64,000 nt of DNA from Halichondria panicea (lineage: Eukaryota; Porifera; Demospongiae; Suberitida; Halichondriidae): positions 2,781,803 through 2,845,802 of the forward strand of contig NC_087380.1 of NCBI RefSeq assembly GCF_963675165.1, given 5' to 3'. The stretch's first letter is position 1. Each line of letters begins with the position of its first letter. Positions 26,301-38,300 of this stretch are shown one piece after another. A program made the position numbers and the translations under genes. The notes under the pieces are model-generated. The model saw nothing but the letters and a program-made list of their open reading frames with translations. It did not search any database and was not told the DNA's origin.

Positions 26301-29300
26301 TTAGTGACACATATTGGCTCTTTATCTTGACAGAGACATATTCTTTTGGGGTTGCTGGAAATCGAAAGCAAGGAACGATTATGAAATCGAAAAATTTTAT
26401 CTTGCACCATGAAGCTACTAATTTGTCTGTTAGGTGTCATTTGGCAGTTGCTCTGTAAAGCAGCACCATAGATATCGTCTCCTCTTGTTCGAGCTTTGTT
26501 GCCTGAAAAGGTTACTGACACTGGAAGAGTCTGGTTGTTTAGTGGTTCTGCTAGGTTGAAAATTAGTTGGTAAAAGCATGGAGGGTAGCGAGTTAGAGAG
26601 TTGGAAATAGTTGGAGAAACTTCTGGCGTAACCCATATAGCTCCGCCCACTTCACTAGCGGTGTTGTTGATGAAGCTGATGTGTGTACCAATATTCAACC
26701 TCATCATAGTGTTAATCATCACCATAGCTCTTCCTCTGATTCCGGCATTGTTCGAAAATGTTGTGTTTCCACGGAAATACAGATCAACATCTGATAACTG
26801 TAATACTGTCGCCCCAATGTTGTTGTCAAATAAGCAACTGTCTAAATTAAGTGTTGCTGGACCTCTTATAGTGACAATTCTCGTGGCAGCTGCTCCATTG
26901 GCAAAGCTTGTGGCAGCTGCTCCATTGGCAAAGTTATTGATCACTGAAATGTTTCGAAATAGAATAGAGTAGTTACCTACTGGAGTGTTTTCCATGGTGT
27001 CAGAGTTAAAAAAATAGAAAGAGACCTGATTTTGGATAAATAGAGAGGTCTCAATGTTCAGTACCACCATGGTTTGTTCCCTACCCTGATAGTTTTCTTT
27101 TGTAATATAAAAACCAAATTCATTGTTGACGAATGTTGTGTTGGTAATTGTTATGTATGTATCACGTTCAACGTTAAATACCAATCCGTAGTTCTTGTTA
27201 CCAAAAGTAGAGTTTACTATACTGATTTCCGTGTTAGTAAGAATTGTAAAATCAAAGGCACTATACATTGAACGTGAGCCTTGACTAACAGTGTTAGCTA
27301 TCTGCACAGTCGTGGAATGAGTGCCAGAAAAATGTGCGACGATGTCACTTCTCAGAAAAGTTGAATCTGTTATAAGAACTCCTTTGGTAGTACTCGAAAA
27401 TATAGAAACTGTTAAGTTCTCGTATATTGTGTCTTGACATATAAACCACTCAACATGGCAAATTATCAGATCAGATTGTAATTGGATGTTATTGACTGTG
27501 AGTACTGAAACATTGGTCATTCGCAAGGTGAATTGGATTGAGGCACGAGGGTTTTTATCGTCCAGTGATTCATTGACTCCTGCTATAGTCAGAGACTGCA
27601 CTCGAGATATTACCAGAGATATATCCATAATATTATTATGAACTCCGTCTAAAAATAGTAAAGATACATTCTCTCTATCATTGAAAAGAGACGACGCATT
27701 ACTGGCATAGTAGCTCAGAGTGTGACAAGGCTGGTCCAAAGGACAGTCAGGATTGGGGGGTGGGGTGGGAGTGACGTAGTACTTCTGTGCCTCAGGGGAG
27801 AGAGGACACAACAAGATAGTCACTAGCAGGAGTGGAACCACCCGAACCATTGACATGCTACCTGCATAAATATTATATAATTGTGTAGATCTGGTATGTT
27901 AATTGTAACTGACTTGTGTCGTGGCTTGGTAAACTTGTAGCTCTGCTTAGGCTGCTTTGTTAACACTCCATGCAGGTCATCCAAACCTAGTGATGATTAA
28001 ATGAATCACTGAACAATGTGAATACTATATAAAGAGAAATATGGATAGACAGTGCCATATATATACAATATATTTATTGTAACAGCAAGTCATGCAATGT
28101 CATGTGAATGTTGCATAATGAAATGTATGTATATAGCATAGCATGCAACTATGCTGCATGTACTAACAATTTCACAGCTGCATGCAGTGCAAAATTTTTA
28201 CCCAAAGCAAACACACTCGCACCACAGCAACACTATTATCTATAGTACAATTATAAAGGATATAATGCATGCATGCAAGTAAATACACACTTACACAGTG
28301 TCGCAGCTAAAAAATTATCGTAGTCAACGACTAATGCTATTGACACTAGAACATATTGAAACAGGGCGTAAGTCTTTAATTTCAGGTATTGCTCCCCAGA
28401 AGATCTTCACGAAGCTCTAGCCATGTCTCTGTAAGAAAATCACCCATATCAACATTGTATGTTGTAGCTGTCTTTGATGGTTGTTGGATTGTGTTTTCTG
28501 GTTCTTGCACCTTTCTTGCTTTGTAACACTTACTTACAATCAAGTACAGATGGTAGACTACAATACCCACAAAGATCAAGAAGCTTATTGCTACCGATAT
28601 GCACGTACACACAACACGACTTTCAAGTTCATCTGTTATCAAAAATGCAACACCAAGAATTATCGAGTTCAAAAGAAACGCTATCTCAAGCAAACACAAA
28701 TATCTTTTTCTGTATACTGTAACAACAACTGGGCAAAGAATAGCAGAGGCAATAACAACTAGGCCAATAATGACGGTTGGATTAACTACCTCGAGGTAAG
28801 TCGCTGTTACCACTAGAACACCTCGAATAAGAAATGTCAAACCCACCCAATACTGATGCTTAGCCTTCAGTGGTCCAGTGAACGTGTCCAGTAGAGGTCT
28901 TGACTTTATAGCCCGACTAGCAATAGAGGCACAAGGTAGCCTGTGAAGATGACCAGCAAAGAGAAGGATTAGGATGAATGGTAGATACAAGAAGAATGAT
29001 ACAGCTATTGCCATAACGAAAAGAAATGCATGAGGATCTCCGAAGTATTCGATATTGCTATCTAACCTCCAAGTTACTTGTATGGTGTTAGGATTGAATT
29101 GGCTTAGCTCTGATGCTCCTAAACTGAGGACAATAGTCCGTTGGAGTTTTGTGTATGATAGTATTAACAATGTAGTCAGCACAGCCACTGCATTATAACC
29201 AAAAATCTTAGTTGCTCTGGTCGAGTATCGACATAGCAAAACAATGAGCAGTGCTATTAACCACAGGTAAGTGGGGAAAACAAACTGCAGCCAAGTTTTA

Positions 29301-32300
29301 CCATAAGCATCCAATCCTTTGATGAAACATGTCTCAATGCCAAAATCAAGGTTTAGCCATGCAACAAATACTCTCAAGAAATAGTACAAGTTTGAAAAAT
29401 GTTGATCTGCTTGTTCACTAAGAACAGGAAAAAATGTTCCCTGATTAATCCAGATGATGTTGGCGTAGAGAATCAGTCCATTTATAGTTCCATGAGCCAC
29501 AGTGATGTCTAGTAGTTTGATGAACAATACAAGAGCCACACCTGCCACAATGAACACTACTAACAAGGCAACACCATTGTTTTCGGGACAATCTATACAC
29601 CTAGAGCTGCCGATAGCCCGACTGAGACCAGGTGGACAGCCTCCACAGAGAACACCACTGTGATTGAGAGCACACTGGATGTCAGGATTGTCCAGATTGA
29701 CTCCGAGTGTCTCTGGCTTGCAGTAACCAATAGGGCAGTTCTTGTGAGCTATAATGGTAGAGTTGTTAAATGGGGATGTTCCAATCCAACTGGTTCCGTT
29801 TCGATACAATATACCAATGTTGTTAATAACTGCACAGCTTTCAACGAATTCTGATATTTCTGGCTGGCATTGGCATGTCTTGTACGTATCGTTAGTTAAA
29901 CTCAGACCCAAAGGGCAGGGAAGAATGGCTATCCCGATAAACACTGGAGCAGTTAGAATAAAGTTAGTAATTTCAGCTTCGCTTAAGTATCGTTGTACAG
30001 ATCTCGTATAAAGAGCCAAAAAAAATTTCCTTCGAGATATAACACGTTGGGTGGATGCTGAAATACTGTCCGTAGAAAGTAGTAGCCTTTCATTAGTCCC
30101 TGTGTAGTCACTAACTGGATGTACTGAATATTCAATATCTGTACAGGTTAGACCAGTAATCTGCTGTAAGTTCTGTGCAGGAGAAATCAAAAACCGTTCG
30201 TCTTCTCCGGTTCTATCCAAGGCATACACACCTCCTGTGACTAAGCCAAAATCATTTCCAACAAGTACAACACTCAAATTGAACTTCTCTCCAGGAGTGA
30301 CTGATACATTGAGATAGTTATTGGCAGTATCTAACAGATTGCTGTCAGTAACACACACTGGCACTTCATTTTCACAAATACATACTCTTTTGGGGCTGCT
30401 GGAAATCGAAGACAATGTACGAGTATCAAATTGGAATATTTTATCTTGCACCATGTAGCTACTAATTTGTCTATTAGGTGTCATTTTGCAGTTGTTTTGT
30501 AAAGCAGCACCATAGATATCATCTCCTCCTATTTGAGCTTTGTTGCTTGAAAAGGTTACTGACACTGGAATTGTCTTGTTGTCTAGCGGTTCTGCTAGGT
30601 CGAATGTTAGTTGGTAAAAGCATGGAGGGTAGGCTATGCCCAGTTGAGAGGCGAATAAAGCTAACAGAAGTTCTGGTGTAATCAATATGGCCCCACCCAC
30701 TTCACTCGCTGTATTGTTGATAAAGCTGATGTGTGTACCATTATTCAACCACATTGTTGTGTTGCTCAGAACCATGGCTCCTCCACTGATTCCAGTATTA
30801 TTCGAAAATGTCGTGTTTCCAAGAAAATACAAATCAACATCTAATAACTGTAATACTGTCACGCCAGTGTTGTTGTCAAATAAGCAACTGTCTATATTAA
30901 GCATTGCTGGACCTGTTATAGTTACAATTCCATTGGCAGCTGCTTCGTTTGCAAAGTTATTTTTATTGTTACTGATGACTGATACGTTCCGAAGTAGAAT
31001 GTTAAAACGTACCAGAGAGCTTCTAAAGGTGTTTGGTGCATTAAAAAAAGCTACTTGATTTCCGATAAATTGAGAGTTTTCAATTTTCAAATCCAAATTT
31101 TGTTCATTATTTTGATAGAGTAGTGCGAAACCAACTGTGTTGTTGAAGAATCTTGAATCGAGAATTGTTATGTTGGAATCGCGATTGATCAGAAATACCA
31201 AAGTGTTCTCGTCACCAAATGTACAGTTTGCTATGCTGATTTTCGTGTTATTAGTAAATAGTGTGAAACCTAACAATGTACCAAGGCTAACAGTGTTGGC
31301 TATCTGCATAGTCGTGGAATGGTTAAAGGCGTTAAAGTAAGTTTCCGTCAGAAACATAGTATTATTGATGCTGATTTCCGTAGCTGCTATTATAGAAATT
31401 TTTGACTCCTCATAAACTGCAGTTTGACTTATAAACCGTTTAACGTTGCTTGTGGTCAGATTCGATCGCTGTAAGTTAATATTTTCGACTGTCAGTACTG
31501 AAACATCGATCACTTGCAAATTGTCGAATTGGATTGAGGCACAAGGATTTCCATCATCGAGTGATTCGTTCACACCTGCTATAGTCAGAGACTGCACTCG
31601 AGAAATTACCAGAGATGTATTTAAGCTATGAACACCGTCTAAAAATAGCAGAGATACGTTATCTTTATTGTTGAAAAGAGATGATGCATTGCTGGCATAG
31701 TAGCTCAGAGTGTGACAAGGCTGGTCCAAAGGACAGTCAGGATTGGGTGGTGGGGTGGGAGTGACGTAGTACTCCTGTGCCTCAGGGGAGAGAGGACACA
31801 ACAAGATGGTCACCAGCAGGAGAGGAAATTCCGGAACCATTGACTTTGCTCTCTGCATAAATTCATATTATAAGTAATTGTAGTTGATTTATAGTATGTA
31901 AATTGTAACTGACCTGTGTTGTGGCTTAGTCAACTTTTAGCTCTGCTTTAGTTTGGTTATAAGCACAGAAGATCTTCCAATCACGTAAGTGCTGATTATC
32001 AACTGAACAATGGCTCACTAAACAAACATGCATGGGCACATGACATTGCATGCCCTATACATGCATGCAGTATATTGTGTGTAACAACAGCAAAGCAATG
32101 AGTAGTATGTCATGTGAGTATTGTTTAACAGATGTATAGCAATGGTAAAGCATTTCCTCCTTTGTGCAAATTGATTAGTTGACTTGTCATGGTGGTGTAA
32201 ATTATAATAAAATCAATATTATAAAGGTCACACATTATAAGCATTCTGTCTCCTTGAGTTCAAGTCTTAAAGTCGGTTATTATAATTGCGGTCCAGAAGC

Positions 32301-35300
32301 TTTTCTCGTAGATTTGTCTATGTTGTATAGTATACCGGGTGAGCATTATCTGTTATCACTATAATGGTTGCTGTTGGATTATGTTTCTGCTTCTTGTACC
32401 ATTATTTCTTGCTTTGTAACACGTAATATTTAACTGGAGGATTGACTAATGCAACTGTGTTACCATACATGCTCGAATAAGAAAATATTGTTAAACCTAA
32501 CCAATACTGATGCTATTAGTCTTCAGTATAGCCCTGTGTGTTACAGTGTATATATCCGGTAGAGGTGTTATTACTCGACTAGCAATAGAGGCACAAGGTA
32601 GCCTGTGAAGATGATCCGCAAAGAGAAGAATTAGCCTAAAGGTGATGGTATAGACACAGAAATAACAGTACAGCTAGTGCCAAAATAAAAGGGGGTATCC
32701 AAGTATCTGATATTGCAGACAATGCATTGCTGGCATAGTAGCTCAGAGTGTGACAAGGCTGATCCAAAGGACAGTCAGGATTGGGGGGTGGGGTGGGAGT
32801 GACGTAGTACTCCTGTGCCTCAGGGGAGAGATGACACAGCAAGATAGTCACCAGCAGGAGTGGAACTACAATCAAGAGCCTTGATTATAGTCTTGAGAGC
32901 TATATAGCTGCTAATGTATAAAGAATTAATAATAATTATTGTGTAGCTTGTACTATGATAGTAGGATACATCTGCTTATTGTGATTACTCTGTGCATGCA
33001 TGCTAGCTCACCCATTTACCATCAATAGTCTCAACTTAATCTCATAAAAAATATAGGGAAATAATTACACGTTTATATGGGTGCATGTGAAACTATACAG
33101 TATCAACACAGTGTCACAGCTAGAACTACACACTTCTAAGAAAGCACAAATTAAGTCTCAAGCCAGTTTCTTTAATTGCTGTCCAGAAGATCTTCACGAA
33201 ACTCTATCCATGACGTTGTATGAAAATCACCCATATCAACATTGGATGTTGTGACTGTTGTTGTTGGTTGTTGTTGGATTGTGTTTTCTGGTTCTTCCAC
33301 TTTTCTTGCTTTGTAACACTTACTTACAATCAAGTACAGATGGTAGACTACAATACCCACAAAGATCAAGAAGCTTATTGCGACCGATATGCACGTACAC
33401 ACAACACGACTTTCAAGCTCATCTGTCGACAAGAATGCAACACCAAGAATTACCAAGTTAATTAGAAATGCCAACTCAAGCACACCCAAATATATTTTCC
33501 TGTATACTTTAACAACTACTGGGCAAAGAAGAGCTGACATAATTATAACCAGGTCAATATTAACTGTTGGATAAGCTGTTTCAAGGAATGCAGCTAGTAT
33601 CACTAACGCACCTCGAATAAGAAATGTAAAACCCACCCAATACTGATGCTTAGCCTTCAGTGGTCCAGTGAACGTGTCCAATAAAGGTCTTGATTTGTTA
33701 ACCCGTCTAGCAATAGAGGCACAAGGTAGCCTGTGAAGGTGACCCGCAAAGAGAAGGATTAGGATGAATGGTAGACACAGGAAGATTGATACAGCTACTG
33801 CCACAACGAAAAGAAGTATATGACAGTTTTGTAGGTACATGACATTACCATCTAATGTCCAAACTAGTTGTGTGTCATTTGGATTGAATTGACTTAGCTT
33901 TGAGAATTGCAAACTGAGGACAATAGTTCGTTGGAGTTTTGTGTATGACAACATGAGCATTGTAGTTAAACACAGCCACTGAATTGTATCCAAAAATCTT
34001 CGTTGCCTTGGTAGAGTAATGACATAGCAAAACAATGAACAGTGCTATTAACAACAGGTAAATAGGAAAAACAAACTGCAACCAAGTTTTACCATACGCA
34101 TCCAATCCTTCGATGAAGCATGTCTCAATGCCAAAATCGAGGTTTAGCCATGCAACAAACACTTTCAAGAAAGTGTAAAACTTTGAAAGATTTTTATCTT
34201 CTTGTTCACTGAGAACAGGAAAAATGATTCCCTGATTAATCCAGATGATGTTAGCGTAGAGAATCAGTCCATTTATAGTTCCATGAGCAACAGTGATGTC
34301 TAGTAGTTTGATGAACAATACAAGAGCCACACCTGCCACAATGAACGCTAATATCCAGGCAACACCATTGTTGTCAGGACACTCCATACACCTAGAGCTA
34401 CCGATAGCCAGACTGAAACCAGGTAGACAACTTCCACAGAGAACACCACTGTGATTGAGAGCACACTGGATGTCAGGATTGTCCAGATTGACTCCGAGTT
34501 TATCTGACCTACAGTATCCAAAAGGGCAGTATTTGTTTGCTAAAATAGTAGTGTTGTTAAATGGGGATGTTCCAATCCAACTGGTTCCATTTCGATACAG
34601 CACACCAGTATTGTTAATAGCCTGACAATTTTTAACGAATTCTGTTAGTCCTTGTTTGCATTGACATCGGTCAAATTTTTCCTGAGTTAAGATCAGCCCT
34701 AAAGGACAATCAAGAATAGTTATCCTGACGAACACGGGAGCAGTTAAAAACTGGGCAGTAATTTCTTTTTCATTGAGGTACTTTTTTATAGATCTGGGAT
34801 AATCAAAGGCTAATGAGGGTTGAAACACGACAAGTTGTGTGGATGCTGAATTAGTATCTGTAGAAAGTATTAGATCAACAGTCTTTGTGTAATTACTAAC
34901 TGGATGTACTGCATATTCAATATCTGTACAGTTTAGATCAGTAATCGGCTGTAATTACAATAATTATCAACACAGTGTAACTTTCAAACATGCAAGTCTA
35001 TAGATACACACTCACACAGTGTCACAGCTATGCAGCATGCACAAATTATGTCTTAAGTCAGTTTCTTGTAATTGCTCTCCAGAAGATCTTCACGAAGCTC
35101 TAGCATTGACGTAGTATGAAAATCATCTATGTCAACATCGGATGTTGTGAATGTCGTTATTGGTTGTTGTTGGATGGTGTTTTCTGGTTCCAGCACCTTT
35201 TGTGCTTTGTAACGCTTACTTATAATCAAGTACAGATGGTAGACTACAATACCCACAAAGATCAAGAAGCTTATTGCGACCGATATGCACGTACACACAA

Positions 35301-38300
35301 CACGACTTTCAAGCTCATCTGTTGACAAGAATGCAACACCAAGAATTACCAGGTTAATTAGAAATGCTAACTCAAGCAGACACAAGTATCGTTTCTTGTA
35401 TACTTCAATGACAACTGGGCAAAGAAGAGCAGACAGAATAATAACTAGGTCAATATTAATTGTAGGGTTAAATGTCTCAAAGATCCCAGTTAGTACCACT
35501 AGAATTACTCGAACAAGAAATGTCAAACCCACCCAATACTGACGCTTAGCCTTCAGTGGTCCAGTGAACGTGTCTAGTAGAGGTTTTGCTTTGTTAATCC
35601 GTCTAGCAATAGAGGCACAAGGTAGCCTGTGAAGATGACCCACAAAGAGAAGGCCCAGAATGAATGGTATACACAGAAATACAGCTGCAGCTAGTGCTAC
35701 GAAGAAAAGAAATGCGTGAAAGCTACAAAAGTATTTGATATTACCATCTAATGTCCAAACTAGTTGCGTGTCATTAGGATTGAACTGGTCTAGCTGTGTT
35801 ACTCCAAGACTGAGGACAATAGTCCGCTGGAGTTTTGTATGCGACAACATAAGCAGTGTAGTTAACACAGCCACTGCATTGTGTCCAAAATATTTTGTTG
35901 CCTTGGTAGAGTAATGACATAACACAACAATAAACAGTGCTATTAACCACAGGTAAATAGGAAACAAAAACTGCAGCCAAGTTTTACCATAAGCATCCAA
36001 TCCTTCGATGAAGCATGTCTCAATGCCAAAATCAAGGCTTAGCCATGAAACAAATAATCTCAAGAAATAGTACAAGTTTGAAAGGTTTTGATCTAATTTT
36101 TCACTGAAAACTGGAAGAAATATTCCCTGATTAATCCAGATGATGTTAGCGTAGAGAATCAGTCCATTTATAGTTCCATGAGCAACAGTGATGTCTAGTA
36201 GTTTGATGAACAATACAAGAGCCACACCTGCCACAATGAACACTACTAACAAGGCAACACCATTGTTGTCAGGACAATCTATACACTTAGAGCTGCCGAT
36301 AGCCAGACTGAGACCAGGTGGACAGCCTCCACAGAGAACACCACTGTGATTGAGAGCACATTGGATGTCAGGATTGTCCAGACTTATTCCGAGCTTTTCT
36401 GACTTCCAATAACCAAAAGGACAGAATTTGTTTGCTATAATAGTAGAGTTGTTATATGGAGATGTTCCAATCCAATTGGTTCCATTTCGATACAACACAC
36501 CGATTTTATTAATAATTGCACAACTTTCAACAAACTCATTTAGCTCTGGTTTGCATTGACATCGGTCAAATTTTTCCTGAGTTAAGATCAGCCCTAAAGG
36601 ACAAGGAAGAATGGTTATCCTGACGAACACTGGAGCAGTTAAAAACTGGGCAGTAATTTCATTTTCATTGATGTACTTTCTTATGGACATGGGATAATCA
36701 ACGGCTAATGAGGGCTGAAACATGACAAGTTGTATGGATGCTGAAATGCTGTCCGTAGCAAGTAATAATTCCACAGTTGTTATGTTTTCACTAACTGGAT
36801 GTACTGCATATTCAATATCTGTACAGCGGAGATCAGTAATCTGCTGTAATTTTTCTCCAGGAGAAAACAAAAAACTTGCATCTTCTCCGGTTCTATCCAA
36901 GGCGTACACACCTCCTGTGACTAAGCCAAAATCATTTCCAACAAGCGCGACAGTTAAATTAAACTTCTCTCCAGGAGTGGCTGATATATTATGATAGTTA
37001 TACAAAAACTTAGTCTGATTGCCAAACAAATTGGAAAAGGTGTTATACACACTGATATCAGTAACACACACTGGCACTCCATTTTTGCAAAGACATACTC
37101 TTTTAGGGCTACTGGAAATCGAAGACAATGTACGAGTATCAAATTGAAAGATTTTATCTTGCACCATGTAGCTACTAATTTGTCTGTTAGGTGTCATTTT
37201 GCAGTTGCTTTGTAAAGCTGCACCATAAATGTCATGTCCTCCTGTTCGAGCTTTGTTGCCTGAAAAAGTTACTGAGATGGGAAGTGTCTGGTTGTCTAGT
37301 GGTTCTGCTAGGTCGAATGTTAGTTGGTAAAAGCATGGAGGGTAGGCTGTTATAGAAGAGTAAAAAGGGGGTAGGGGATCATATGGTGTAACCCATATAA
37401 CTCCACCCACTTCGCTGACACTGTTGTTGATGAAGCTGATGTGTGTACCATTGCTTAACCAGATTGTTGTGTTGATCATCAATATTGCTCCTCCACTGTT
37501 TCCAATATTGTTTGAAAATGTTGTGTTCCCGATAAAGTACAGCTCAACAAATTGAAGTCGTAGTACTAACCCAGCCATGTTATTATTAAACAAACAATTC
37601 TCCATAGTAACTGTTGCTGGACCAAATATAGCCACACTTTCACCTGTGGTTGTTTTAGCTTGGTTATCGATTACCGAAACATTTCGAAATAAAACAGAGT
37701 GATTACCACCAGAATGTTGTGAATAGCAAGCTGCTTGATTCTTGATAAATTGTGAGTCCATAACTTCCAGTTTCAGCTGCACATTTCTTTCGCCATTGAC
37801 TCTAATTACAACACCTAATACATTGTTCTCAAATATAGAGTTTGTTATGAGGACGTGTACATCAGTTGATGTTAGTAAACCAAAGCAAGCATAATAAGCT
37901 GCATCAAGACAAGCAGTATTAGCTATATGCACAGTTGTGAAATTATTGCCAGGAAAGTTAAAGGCCAAGTAACTTCTCAAATAATTTGATCCTGTTATAT
38001 GAACTCGTTTGGCAGTAGCTGACAATATATAAACTGCTGAGTCCTCGTAGAATGTGTTTTGGCTTATAAACCATTCAACATTAAAAAGGCTCAGAATAGC
38101 TTGTAGTAGTTTGATATTTTTGACTTCAAGTAGTTTAAGTTGCAAAGGGAAGGCTTGGTTAAATTGGATTGATGCACGAGGGGTTCCATTGTTAAACAAT
38201 CCATTCACACCTTCTATAGTCAGAGACTGCACTTGAGAAATTACCAGAGATATATCCAAGTTATGAACACCGTCTAGAAATAGCAGAGATACATTCTCTC

